NCBI GenBank assembly: GCA_012735465.1
Contig: JAAYHJ010000032.1
Span: 1 to 33,673 of the forward strand
Direction: 5' to 3'
Origin: Clostridiaceae bacterium
GTDB taxonomy: Bacteria; Bacillota; Clostridia; SK-Y3
DNA: 33,673 nucleotides
Shown: positions 15,903 to 23,978 of the stretch, piece after piece
Layout of the letters: every line of letters starts with the position of its first letter
Numbering within the stretch: the stretch's first letter is position 1
Program-made: the position numbers and the translations under genes
The notes under the pieces: model-generated
What the model saw: the letters and a program-made list of their open reading frames with translations, nothing else
The model's database searches: none
What the model was told of the DNA's origin: nothing

Positions 15903-15975
15903 GAGGACTTCATTCCTTTCTTAGAGGTGATTTGTTTTCAGCAAAAACATTGCACCTCAGAGGATTGGAGTCCTC
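15903..15975 (-). promoter_or_regulatory. Fold-back hairpin enclosing the transposase ribosome-binding site
   Basis: Three nested stems on the minus strand: GAGGACT (pairing 15969-15975 with 15903-15909), GAGGTG/CACCTC (15924-15929 with 15953-15958), and GTTTT/AAAAC at the tip. The base of the stem abuts the ATG of the transposase remnant, and the AAAGGAATG ribosome-binding site is inside it. IS10-like elements use such structures to block translation of read-through transcripts. Confidence 0.5.
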
Positions 15976-16024
15976 AATTTTCATTTAAGTTTACAAAACG
16001 AATGTATATTTAAGGAGAAAAAAT

Positions 16025-17194
16025 ATGAAAAGAAAATTATCACTATTACTAAGCTTGTTAATGATTTTTACTATGTTTACAGCGTGTTCCAAACAGGGAG
16101 CAGGCACAGAAACCTCAAACAGTGATGTTATAAAAATAGGTGTTTTTGAACCTCTTACTGGTGAAAATGGTGGTGGTGGATTACAAGAGCTTGATGGCAT
16201 TAAGTATGCAAACAAAATGTATCCTGAAGTTTTAGGGAAGAAAATTGAGCTTGTAATTGTAGACAACAAAAGCGATAAAGGCGAAGCAACTACAGCTGTA
16301 ACAAGACTTATAGAAAAAGATAAGGTTGTTGCTATAATTGGTTCTTATGGTTCAGGCGTTTCTATAGCAGCTGGAGATATAATCAAAAACGCAAAAATTC
16401 CTGCTATGGGAGCTTCCTGTACTAACCCAATGGTAACACAAGGCAATGAATACTACTTCCGTGCATGTTTCCTGGACCCCTTCCAAGGAAGAGTTATGGC
16501 TAACTATGCATTGCAGCAAGGTGCTAAAACAGCCGCAGTAATCATGCAGAACGGTGATGACTATTCAGTTGGACTTGGTAACTTCTTTATAGATGCATTT
16601 AAAGAGTTAACTAATGATCCAAACTGCATAGTAGATGTTTCTGAATTCCAGGTTAATGATACGGACTTCAACGCTATTCTTACAAACATTAAAGCTAAAA
16701 ACCCAGATGTTATATTTGCTCCAAGTTCAGCAACTACAGCTCCATTAATTATTAAGCAGGCAAGAGCTCTTGGAATTAAAAGCTTGATAATGGGTGGAGA
16801 TACTTGGGAAAATCCTTCAGTTATAGAAGTTGCAGGAGCTGATGCAGAAGGTATTGTTCTTTCAACATTCTTTGATGAAAACGACCCGGCAACAGAAGAA
16901 GCTAAGAAATTCGTAGAAGGCTATAAGAAAGAATTAGCCGGCAAGGAACCTATTATTCCTGCAGTTGCAGCATTAGGCTATGATGCTTACCTGTTAGTAA
17001 GAGATGCTATTGAGCGTGCCGGAAGTACAAACGGAGAGGCCATAAAGGATGCCCTAAAAGCTACAAAGGATTTCGAAGGTGTTACAGGTATTATTAACTT
17101 TACAGAAGAAGGGGACGCTGACAAGAATATAGCTGTTATTAAGACAGTTAAAGGCGGACAATTTGTTTATATCGATACAGTTGAAGTCAAATAG
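16025..17194 (+). CDS. livJ: Branched-chain amino-acid ABC transporter, substrate-binding lipoprotein
   Basis: A 389-residue extracellular solute-binding protein of the Leu/Ile/Val-binding (periplasmic binding protein type I) family. A signal peptide with Cys21 as likely lipid-attachment site (MFTAC) is followed by IKIGVFEPLTGENGGGG. Then come YANKMYPEVLGKKIELVIVDNKSD, VVAIIGSYGSGVSIAAG, and FFIDAFKELTND and QVNDTDFNAILTNIKAKNPDVIF in the middle. It binds the substrate outside the membrane and delivers it to LivHM. TAAGGAG 8 nt before the ATG supports the start. It is first in the liv operon, and an intrinsic terminator follows it, as often seen where the binding protein is made in excess. 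The substrate is inferred from family and operon. Confidence 0.93.
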   Translation: MKRKLSLLLSLLMIFTMFTACSKQGAGTETSNSDVIKIGVFEPLTGENGGGGLQELDGIKYANKMYPEVLGKKIELVIVDNKSDKGEATTAVTRLIEKDKVVAIIGSYGSGVSIAAGDIIKNAKIPAMGASCTNPMVTQGNEYYFRACFLDPFQGRVMANYALQQGAKTAAVIMQNGDDYSVGLGNFFIDAFKELTNDPNCIVDVSEFQVNDTDFNAILTNIKAKNPDVIFAPSSATTAPLIIKQARALGIKSLIMGGDTWENPSVIEVAGADAEGIVLSTFFDENDPATEEAKKFVEGYKKELAGKEPIIPAVAALGYDAYLLVRDAIERAGSTNGEAIKDALKATKDFEGVTGIINFTEEGDADKNIAVIKTVKGGQFVYIDTVEVK

Positions 17195-17236
17195 TTTTAT
17201 ATACTTTATATAAAATTATATAAAAGTAAAAGAAAG

Positions 17237-17260
17237 GGCGAACTACTCGTTCGCCTTTTT
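17237..17260 (+). terminator. Intra-operon terminator between livJ and livH
   Basis: Perfect stem GGCGAAC/GTTCGCC with loop TACTC and a T5 tail, between the livJ stop and the livH ribosome-binding site. It should let only part of the transcripts continue into the permease and ATPase genes. Confidence 0.85.
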
Positions 17261-17285
17261 GCAGTGATTAGACTGGAGGGAAAAT

Positions 17286-18179
17286 ATGACTTTTGAAATT
17301 TTCATGCAACAGCTTGCTAATGGAATTTCCATAGGAAGTCTCTATGCTCTCATAGCAATTGGATACACCATGGTTTATGGGATATTAAGGCTTATAAATT
17401 TCGCTCATGGTGATATATTCATGATGGCATCATATTTTATGGTATTCAGCATGGTTAACTTCGGTCTTCCATGGTATGTATCAATGGTGATAGTAATCAT
17501 TGCCACAATACTGCTGGGTGTGCTAGTAGAAAAAACAGCATACAAGCCTCTGCGAAATGCTCCGCGTATGTCTATAATGATATCTGCAATAGGTGTTTCG
17601 TTTTTATTAGAAAATTTAGCAACTTACTTGTTCACAGGAGTTCCTAAAGGTTTTCCGGATATAGCAATACTCACACAAGCAATAAGCTTTGGAAACATTT
17701 CATTTTCTGTCGCAACTTTAGTTACACCAATAATAACATTAATTTTATTGTATGTTGTTCAATTCATAACTAACAAAACAAAAATAGGAATGGCAATGAG
17801 AGCATCTTCAATAGACTTTGAAACTGCTCGTTTAATGGGAATAAATATAAATCGAGTTATATCAACAACATTTGTTATAGGCTCCGGCCTTGCAGCAGTG
17901 GGAGCAATATTGTGGGGCTCTAAGTATCCTTCAGTTATGCCTTTGATGGGTGTTATGCCTGGATTGAAATGTTTCATAGCCGCAGTTCTTGGCGGGATTG
18001 GGAATACCACAGGCGCTGTTCTTGGAGGTTTTATTTTAGGGATGGCAGAAATTATGCTTGTAACCTTCTTGCCTTCCTTGACAGGATATAGAGATGCCAT
18101 AGCATTTATTATATTAATAGTTGTATTGTTGGTTAAGCCAACTGGACTTTTAGGAGAGAAGGTGACGGATAAGGTATGA
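17286..18179 (+). CDS. livH: Branched-chain amino-acid ABC transporter permease LivH
   Basis: A 297-residue membrane protein with about eight helices, of the LivH/BraD family. The N-terminal QQLANGISIGSLYALIAIGYTMVYGILRLINFAHGDIFM is the family signature. GLAAVGAILWG and FIAAVLGGIGNTTGAVLGGFILG form the loop that docks with the ATPase. With LivM it forms the channel. The ribosome-binding site GGAGGG is 5 nt before the ATG. The stop overlaps the livM start (ATGA), showing translational coupling. Confidence 0.95.
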   Translation: MTFEIFMQQLANGISIGSLYALIAIGYTMVYGILRLINFAHGDIFMMASYFMVFSMVNFGLPWYVSMVIVIIATILLGVLVEKTAYKPLRNAPRMSIMISAIGVSFLLENLATYLFTGVPKGFPDIAILTQAISFGNISFSVATLVTPIITLILLYVVQFITNKTKIGMAMRASSIDFETARLMGININRVISTTFVIGSGLAAVGAILWGSKYPSVMPLMGVMPGLKCFIAAVLGGIGNTTGAVLGGFILGMAEIMLVTFLPSLTGYRDAIAFIILIVVLLVKPTGLLGEKVTDKV

Positions 18180-19261
18180 TAGATCAAAGAAAAAAACACA
18201 ATTTTAAATTATATAATATAATTATATTTATAGTTTTTGTTGCCTTCATAACTGCTTTAGATTTAAAATTCTTAGGTGACGACTATGTTAGACGTGTACT
18301 GAGTCTCGCAGCAATTTATACCATTGTTAGTGTTTCCATGAACCTGGTTAATGGATTTACAGGGTTGTTTTCACTGGGTCAAGCAGGCTTCATGGCAGTT
18401 GGTGCGTATACTGTAGCAATTTTTACGGTACCTTTGGAAAAGCGCGCAGCAATATTTTACGTTGTGGACCAAAACCCAGTATTAGCACAAATACATCTTC
18501 CATTTGTTGTTGCTTTGATCCTTGGTGGATTACTTTCTGCCCTTATTGCTATTTTAATTGGCATACCTGTACTTCGTTTAAGAAGCGACTATCTGGCTAT
18601 TGCAACATTAGGCTTTTCAGAAATAATAAGAATAATACTTACAAATGCAAAATCAATCACAAACGGTGCACTGGGCATTAAAGGTATCCCCGAAATGCCG
18701 ACGATGTGGGTATTCTTTGGAGTCATGATATTGTCTGTAACTCTAATCGTTCTTCTTATTAATTCCAGCTACGGCAGAGCATTTAAGGCTATCAGAGAAG
18801 ATGAGATAGCAGCAGAAGCAATGGGAATAAATTTATTTAAACATAAGGTCATGAGCTTCGCCATAGGTGCATTTTTTGCAGGCATCGGCGGCGGGCTGTT
18901 AGCTTCATTATTAGGAACTGTTGACCCTAAGCAATTTTATTTTACTATGACATATAACTTCCTTCTGATTATAGTCCTGGGCGGTATGGGCAGTATCTCC
19001 GGTACTGTTATAGCTTCATTTATCGTTACTATAGGACTTGAAGTATTGAGATTCTTTGACGAGCCTCTCACATTGCTGGGATTTAACATCCCACTGTTCA
19101 GAGCCGGTTTTAGAATGGTCATATTCTCAGCTTTATTAATGATATTGGTATTGTTCTTCAGAAACGGCCTCCTTGGGCAAAAAGAATTATCCTGGGACAT
19201 GATCACAAGCTGGTTCAATAAAAAAACCCTCCGTAGGAAAGAAAAAGGAGGTGCCCTATAA
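18176..19261 (+). CDS. livM: Branched-chain amino-acid ABC transporter permease LivM
   Basis: A 361-residue partner permease of the LivM/BraE family. It shows LVNGFTGLFSLGQAGFMAVGAYT (the LivM signature near residue 60), PVLRLRSDYLAIATLGFSEI, the EAA-like coupling loop GRAFKAIREDEIAAEAMGIN, and IVLGGMGSISGTVIAS. About nine membrane helices are visible, with a lysine-rich C-terminal tail. The start overlaps the livH stop by 4 nt, and the stop shares a base with the livG start. Confidence 0.95.
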   Translation: MIDQRKKHNFKLYNIIIFIVFVAFITALDLKFLGDDYVRRVLSLAAIYTIVSVSMNLVNGFTGLFSLGQAGFMAVGAYTVAIFTVPLEKRAAIFYVVDQNPVLAQIHLPFVVALILGGLLSALIAILIGIPVLRLRSDYLAIATLGFSEIIRIILTNAKSITNGALGIKGIPEMPTMWVFFGVMILSVTLIVLLINSSYGRAFKAIREDEIAAEAMGINLFKHKVMSFAIGAFFAGIGGGLLASLLGTVDPKQFYFTMTYNFLLIIVLGGMGSISGTVIASFIVTIGLEVLRFFDEPLTLLGFNIPLFRAGFRMVIFSALLMILVLFFRNGLLGQKELSWDMITSWFNKKTLRRKEKGGAL

Positions 19262-20031
19262 TGGGAATTTTAAAGTTAGATAATATAAAAATGCAGTTTG
19301 GCGGCGTTGTTGCTTTAAATAATCTAAATATAGATGTTGAAAAAGGAAAAATAGAAGCATTAATTGGGCCTAACGGCGCTGGTAAGACAACAGCCTTCAA
19401 CGTAATCACCGGTGTTTATACTCCAACAAGCGGAGATGTATATTATAATGACAAAAAAATAACCGGACTGACACCGGATAAAATAACAAAAATGGGAATA
19501 GCCAGGACTTTTCAAAATATCAGACTATTTAAAAATTTAACTGTGCTGGACAATATTTTAATTGCAAACCATTTGCACGTTAAAAGCAATTTCTTGTCAC
19601 ATACACTCAGAATGCCATGGTCCAGGCAGGAAGAAAAAAATATGAGAGAGAAATCGGAAATGCTTTTGGACAGGCTTGGGCTCTTAAGCTTAAAAAATGA
19701 GATTGCAAGCTCACTGCCCTATGGTGAGCAAAGAAAGCTTGAAATCGCAAGAGCATTGGCAACTGACGCTAAGCTCCTCCTATTAGATGAACCAGCAGCG
19801 GGTATGAATCCAAGCGAAACTATGCAACTGTCCAACTTTATTCATGATATAAGAGACGAATTTCAACTGACCATATTTATGATTGAACATCACATGGATC
19901 TTGTAATGGAAATATCAGATAAAATTTACGTCTTGGATTTTGGTGAGCTTATAGCACAGGGAACTGCAGATGAGGTCAAAAATGATCCAAGAGTAATAGA
20001 GGCTTACCTGGGGGTGGAAGAAGATGCTTGA
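19261..20031 (+). CDS. livG: Branched-chain amino-acid ABC transporter ATPase LivG
   Basis: A 256-residue ATP-binding subunit. Walker A is GPNGAGKTT (residues 37-45), the Q-loop region is GIARTFQNIRLF, the signature stretch is SLPYGEQRKLEIARAL, Walker B is LLLLDEPAAGMN, and the H-loop is FMIEHHMD. The departure from LSGGQ to LPYGEQ is normal for LivG. It pairs with LivF under LivHM. Its start overlaps the livM stop by one base, and it overlaps livF by 8 nt. Confidence 0.95.
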   Translation: MGILKLDNIKMQFGGVVALNNLNIDVEKGKIEALIGPNGAGKTTAFNVITGVYTPTSGDVYYNDKKITGLTPDKITKMGIARTFQNIRLFKNLTVLDNILIANHLHVKSNFLSHTLRMPWSRQEEKNMREKSEMLLDRLGLLSLKNEIASSLPYGEQRKLEIARALATDAKLLLLDEPAAGMNPSETMQLSNFIHDIRDEFQLTIFMIEHHMDLVMEISDKIYVLDFGELIAQGTADEVKNDPRVIEAYLGVEEDA

Positions 20032-20731
20032 GATTAAGAATTTACACGTGAACTATGGCGGAATATCCGCAGTTAAGGGCATTAATATGTCTGTCCCGGA
20101 AAAGTCAATTGTAACGCTTATAGGAGCCAATGGTGCAGGCAAAAGCACAACCCTCAGAACCATTGCAGGACTTGTTAAACCCAGCAGCGGTGAAATTATC
20201 TTTCAGGGAGAAAATATAACCGGCAAGGATACAATTGATATTGTTGCAAAGGGTATTACCCTGGTTCCTGAAGGCAGGAGAGTCTTTGCCAATTTAACAG
20301 TATTGGAAAACTTAAAAATAGGTGCATATTTACGGAAAGAGTCAATAGAGGACAGCATTAAAAATGTTTTTGACCTGTTTCCAAGATTGAAGGAACGTTC
20401 CTGGCAGCTTGCCGGAACTCTCTCAGGAGGCGAGCAGCAGATGCTGGCAGTTGGAAGGGCCCTCATGGCTAAACCAAAGTTGATAATGATGGATGAGCCG
20501 TCACTTGGTCTCGCCCCTCTAATAGTAAATGGTATTTTTGATATTATTAAAGAAATCAACAAATTGGGAACCACAATTCTCTTAATTGAACAAAATGCCA
20601 ACAAGGCATTAAAGGTAGCTGATTATGGCTATGTGCTAGAAACCGGTAAAATAACAATGGAAGGAACGGGTCTTGAGCTGCTGAAGAATGAAAAAGTTAA
20701 GGATGCTTATCTGGGGTCTTCAAAGAAGTAA
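20024..20731 (+). CDS. livF: Branched-chain amino-acid ABC transporter ATPase LivF
   Basis: The second ATPase of the system, 235 residues. It has Walker A GANGAGKST, the LivF-typical LVPEGRRVFANLTVLENL, signature LSGGEQQMLAVGRALM, Walker B LIMMDEPSLGLAP and the H-loop LLIEQNA. The start lies inside the livG 3' end, where GGGGGTGGAAG acts as ribosome-binding site. It is the last gene of the operon, followed by a strong terminator. Confidence 0.95.
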   Translation: MLEIKNLHVNYGGISAVKGINMSVPEKSIVTLIGANGAGKSTTLRTIAGLVKPSSGEIIFQGENITGKDTIDIVAKGITLVPEGRRVFANLTVLENLKIGAYLRKESIEDSIKNVFDLFPRLKERSWQLAGTLSGGEQQMLAVGRALMAKPKLIMMDEPSLGLAPLIVNGIFDIIKEINKLGTTILLIEQNANKALKVADYGYVLETGKITMEGTGLELLKNEKVKDAYLGSSKK

Positions 20732-20740
20732 GTATAATAT

Positions 20741-20769
20741 AAAGAGGCTGATTGTTCAGCCTCTTTTTT
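20741..20769 (+). terminator. Terminator of the liv operon
   Basis: Stem AAGAGGCTG/CAGCCTCTT with a 6-nt loop and a T6 tail, 9 nt past the livF stop. Confidence 0.9.
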
Positions 20770-20834
20770 GTGCCACTGTTTCATATCATGAGCAATCCAT
20801 CGGTCTTTATGTAAAAACACTATTATGTAGTGAA

Positions 20835-21494
20835 TCACACATGAAACCGTTTGACAATCTCTCGCCAAAGATTTTTCCCTTCAAATACTATTTGCACAAC
20901 GCAAGTAACTACACTGACGGCCATACAAAATAGTGTGGGTAAGACCACTGATATCAGTCCTGTAAAATAAAACACGATGGGAACTATGCAAAATAGTAAA
21001 TTTGCTATCAAATATACGCCATAATCCTCCGTCGGAATCTTTTTCACTTTAACAATTATGGTAAGCGACAATATCGCCACCGTACAGGAAATAGGAATAA
21101 AAAAGTTCAATGACCAACCCGTCCAGCCGATCAAAAAATCCAGAGCAATAAACATCAGGGAAAGCGATACTACCTGAAAAGTAATGCTTTTTAAAAGGTT
21201 CCCTCGCCGTTTAATGACAGCAATGATACTAATCCAAAAACAGATAATGCCGAACACTACAAAAACTGACCAATATCCAGATTGGGGTAGCATAAGATTT
21301 ATGCCCACGCAAATAATTCCACCAGATAGAGTAAGTGCAGTAAGTATCTTAAAGATAAGCTGGTATTGCCTGTAGACCGTCGGAATTTTGGGATAAAGAG
21401 CTTCCCCAACGTCTCCTATTAATGGATTTTGGCACAATGGGCATACTTTATTATCACCCCGAACCGTTACATTGCATTGATTACATTGACTCAT
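20835..21494 (-). CDS. Zinc-ribbon membrane protein (DUF6320-like)
   Basis: A 219-residue protein. The N-terminal 25 residues form a zinc ribbon (CNQC and CPLC, Cys4, Cys7, Cys18, Cys21), followed by a short linker and about six membrane helices, and the C-terminal tail is basic. This layout matches the uncharacterised DUF6320 group, which is commonly adjacent to an acyltransferase like the next gene upstream. It is the third gene of a minus-strand module (esterase, acyltransferase, this protein), separated from the acyltransferase by 35 nt with its own GGAGG. No catalytic motif is visible. It may be a membrane platform for the two enzymes; that is inference. The gene lacks an obvious terminator of its own. 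Confidence 0.78.
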   Translation of the reverse strand: MSQCNQCNVTVRGDNKVCPLCQNPLIGDVGEALYPKIPTVYRQYQLIFKILTALTLSGGIICVGINLMLPQSGYWSVFVVFGIICFWISIIAVIKRRGNLLKSITFQVVSLSLMFIALDFLIGWTGWSLNFFIPISCTVAILSLTIIVKVKKIPTEDYGVYLIANLLFCIVPIVFYFTGLISVVLPTLFCMAVSVVTCVVQIVFEGKNLWREIVKRFHV

Positions 21495-21529
21495 ACGAAA
21501 ATATAGCCTCCCACAATAATATCTTTTTC

Positions 21530-22777
21530 TTATTCATTCTCCACGTTATTAGAAGATATTTCTACCGCAATGCCCATTTGCACAAGCATACGAAAAAAAT
21601 ACTGTTGGATATCTGCACTAATAAATCGAGATGTAAAGCTGATACTAAGACAATTTTCAAAGGAACAGACGCACACCTGCATGGAATCGGTAGCCGAACA
21701 GACATCAAACGAACGAATGTAGTCTGTTCCAAAGGAGACGTTAATTATTCCGATGTTAGACAAGGCTGCCGTAACCTTGCGCCGCGACAGCAGATACGCT
21801 GTACGCATAACAATGTTTTTAACTGGCAACGGAACAATTCGGGCAAAAACATTATGCTCCAATGCTGAAAAACGGTTTAAATCTGAATATAATCGTTCCG
21901 GCTCTAACCCTTCCTTTAATTGTTTTCCGATTTTTTGTATGATGTCCTCCAATGTGCCGCTTTCAGTGGAAAAATCGTATTCAACATGTACCAAACCGAA
22001 AAAGTTTCGCGCAGTCAGGGAAGGGAAAAAGCTTCGAAGGTTTACCGGAATGGCAATGACAACCGGCTTTCTTTTGGCACGAACAGACATATTAGAACCA
22101 ATTGCCTTAATAAGGCAAGCGCATAGAAAAACGGTTATGGTAGCACCGTACCCTTTTGCAATGCGAAGCACTTGATCTACAGGCACATGGCCGGTAATCA
22201 GTTTCAAACGATTTTCAGCGACTTTTGCGCCCTTTATCTTATAGCTGTTAGGTCGGGGGACTGCTTTAGAATGGTTCTTATCATCATAATATGTGGCAAA
22301 GCTGTCATTACTCATTTGTGTGTGCGATGCATTAATGAAAAGCGAAGGCGCAGAAACCCCATGGGCAAGGGTTAGGTATTTCGTAATCAATGCGGTTAAA
22401 AACACAGCAGCGCCCTTGCCGTCAGCAATCACATGAAACATCTCAAGGTTCACCCTGTTTTTAAAATAGGTGACCTCATATAAAAGCCCCTTATTTGATT
22501 TGCAGTAAATCGCTGAACACGGCGGCTTGTATTCCTCCCTTACGACAGGCTTAAGATCGGTGCTGTCGAGATAATACCAGAAAAGCCCCCTCCGCATCAC
22601 ACATTGATATACCGGAAACATAGCAGCAGTTTCGTTGAGCGCCTGCTGGAGTATATGCGCATTTACAGGCTCCGTCAACTCACAGCTCAGCCGGAACACC
22701 TGTGTGTCGCTGCCATACGCGGCGGCAGGAAATATTTTAGCGGCGTTGTCAAGCCTGATCCATTGTTTTGTTCGCAT
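21530..22777 (-). CDS. Condensation/alcohol-acetyltransferase-like acyltransferase
   Basis: A 415-residue protein of the CoA-dependent acyltransferase superfamily (CAT/condensation/AATase fold). The catalytic HxxxDG motif is HVIADG (His115, Asp119), with Phe in place of a first His. The N-terminal WIRLDNAAKIFPAAAYGSDTQVFRLSC and the RGLFWYYLD stretch recur in a Firmicutes family annotated as alcohol acetyltransferase-like. The second half has ITVFLCACLIKAI and AIPVNLRSFFPSLTARNFFG, the usual second lobe. It probably moves an acyl group onto a hydroxyl or amine; neither substrate is known. AGGA 9 nt before the ATG supports the start. It lies 33 nt after the esterase gene and 35 nt before the membrane-protein gene, so the three are likely one operon. 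Confidence 0.8.
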   Translation of the reverse strand: MRTKQWIRLDNAAKIFPAAAYGSDTQVFRLSCELTEPVNAHILQQALNETAAMFPVYQCVMRRGLFWYYLDSTDLKPVVREEYKPPCSAIYCKSNKGLLYEVTYFKNRVNLEMFHVIADGKGAAVFLTALITKYLTLAHGVSAPSLFINASHTQMSNDSFATYYDDKNHSKAVPRPNSYKIKGAKVAENRLKLITGHVPVDQVLRIAKGYGATITVFLCACLIKAIGSNMSVRAKRKPVVIAIPVNLRSFFPSLTARNFFGLVHVEYDFSTESGTLEDIIQKIGKQLKEGLEPERLYSDLNRFSALEHNVFARIVPLPVKNIVMRTAYLLSRRKVTAALSNIGIINVSFGTDYIRSFDVCSATDSMQVCVCSFENCLSISFTSRFISADIQQYFFRMLVQMGIAVEISSNNVENE

Positions 22778-22810
22778 TGTACATCATCCTTTAAATCCTT
22801 ACCTTATGGT

Positions 22811-23731
22811 TTATATCGTTTTGTCTCCTACGAGTTCTCCGTCTAAAAAGGCGTTGATTACTTCATAGCAAAGCCGAACATGCGCAAACCTCATGGGAAG
22901 GGAAAAAAAGCCGTGCAGCGCATCCTTCATGCGCACAATATTCACCGAATTCCCAAAACGCCGGAGCTTTTCCCCGTAAGCCTCCCCCTCGTCACGCAGT
23001 GGATCGTATTCGGCAGTAATAATGAGGGTTTCGGGTTGTCCGTGCAAATTTTCCGAAAGCAGAGGCGCAAGATAGGGGCTTGTACGGTCCTTTTCGTCAG
23101 GCGCGTAAAGATCCATATAATCGCAAATCTTCTTTGAAGTCAGCAAATAATTGGTTCCGTATTCTGTCACCGACGGGAACGGTGAATTGCTTGTGTGGTC
23201 ATGATAGGTCAGCGGATATAATAGGATTTGTTTGTTTACATGAAATTCTCCGCGTTCTACTGCCAAAAGGCTCACCGCCGCCGCAAGGTTTCCACCGGCA
23301 CTATCACCCATCAGCACAACGTCCTCACGGCTTAGATGCAGTTCTCTCGCAACAGCGTAGCAATCCTCCAACGCACAAGGGAAGCGGTATTCCGGCGCCA
23401 GACGGTATTCCAGGGAATATACATGCCGTCCTGTCTGTGTTGCAAGATCGGCACAAGTTCTAGCATAGCTGTCCGTATTGCCCGTAACCCATCCACCACC
23501 ATGAAAAAACAATATGATTTCCTCGGACCGCATTTCGGCAGGCGGGAAAACACGAACAGGCAGTTCATAATCTATGTAATCAATGTTATGCTCCCAAAGA
23601 TAATAGTGTGCTTTTAACGGTGGGTGAATAATATTATTGAATATTCGATGAAACTTGTAGTTTTCTTTGATGTTATAATCCGCATAGGATAGCGCTTTCA
23701 AGGCAGCCATCATAAATTTATTTATCGCCAT
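22811..23731 (-). CDS. Alpha/beta-hydrolase, HSL-type esterase
   Basis: A 306-residue cytosolic esterase of the hormone-sensitive-lipase family (Abhydrolase_3). It has the oxyanion-hole motif HGGGW (77-81), YRLAPEYRFPCALED, the nucleophile elbow GDSAGGN (Ser144), the acid in EYDPLRD (Asp243), and the catalytic His273 in ALHGFF. There is no signal peptide. AAGGTGAGG precedes the ATG. It is first in the three-gene module and has a good promoter upstream. Such enzymes hydrolyse short- to medium-chain esters. Next to an acyltransferase it might remove, or supply, the acyl group the partner handles; this is inference from position. Confidence 0.88.
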   Translation of the reverse strand: MAINKFMMAALKALSYADYNIKENYKFHRIFNNIIHPPLKAHYYLWEHNIDYIDYELPVRVFPPAEMRSEEIILFFHGGGWVTGNTDSYARTCADLATQTGRHVYSLEYRLAPEYRFPCALEDCYAVARELHLSREDVVLMGDSAGGNLAAAVSLLAVERGEFHVNKQILLYPLTYHDHTSNSPFPSVTEYGTNYLLTSKKICDYMDLYAPDEKDRTSPYLAPLLSENLHGQPETLIITAEYDPLRDEGEAYGEKLRRFGNSVNIVRMKDALHGFFSLPMRFAHVRLCYEVINAFLDGELVGDKTI

Positions 23732-23752
23732 TGCCTCACCTTCTTTTACTTA

Positions 23753-23781
23753 ATTTTACTATTTATAGACCGTCTTGTCAA
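23753..23781 (-). promoter_or_regulatory. Promoter of the esterase-acyltransferase module
   Basis: On the minus strand a perfect -35 TTGACA (23776-23781) and a -10 TAAAAT (23753-23758) are 17 bp apart. The -10 lies about 20 nt before the esterase start codon. Confidence 0.7.
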
Positions 23782-23821
23782 TCTTATGAAAGTCCGCCCC
23801 AAAAATATTTTACTAAAAGTG

Positions 23822-23850
23822 TTGACAATCATCCGAATCTGTGTTATATT
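23822..23850 (+). promoter_or_regulatory. Promoter of the cold-shock gene
   Basis: TTGACA (23822-23827), 17 bp, TATATT (23845-23850). This is a near-consensus sigma-A promoter, firing away from the esterase promoter, with 40 bp between the two -35 boxes. It leaves a leader of about 120 nt before the cold-shock ATG. Confidence 0.75.
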
Positions 23851-23879
23851 GTCGAAGTATCTTATCATGATTCAATTGT

Positions 23880-23941
23880 TCACATATTTTTGTAAACCAT
23901 TAATTCATTGATGTTTTACAAAAATATGTGATTTTTGTTTT
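23880..23941 (+). promoter_or_regulatory. Leader hairpin with U-rich tail, attenuator-like
   Basis: Positions 23880-23896 pair perfectly with 23915-23931 (17 bp, AT-rich, 18-nt loop). The 3' arm is followed by TTTTTGTTTTATT. It lies between the promoter and the cold-shock start codon, so it would terminate or slow transcription before the gene. Cold-shock mRNAs often have long structured leaders; this one is weak enough in GC to be temperature sensitive. Confidence 0.6.
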
Positions 23942-23978
23942 ATTGGAGATATAATAATTTATTATGGAGGTACCTAAT

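Larger units (their letters stand above)
15329..15995 (-). mobile_element. Decayed insertion sequence with both terminal inverted repeats
   Basis: The ends are near-identical inverted repeats: TGTAAACTTAAAATGAAAA at 15329-15347 and TTTTCATTTAAGTTTACA at 15978-15995 (one base indel). Between them, on the minus strand, lies a wrecked transposase gene with stops, frameshifts and an internal deletion. At about 0.67 kb it is shorter than an intact element would be. No clear target-site duplication is visible. Its right end is only 29 nt from the livJ start codon, so it landed in or near the liv promoter region. Confidence 0.8.
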
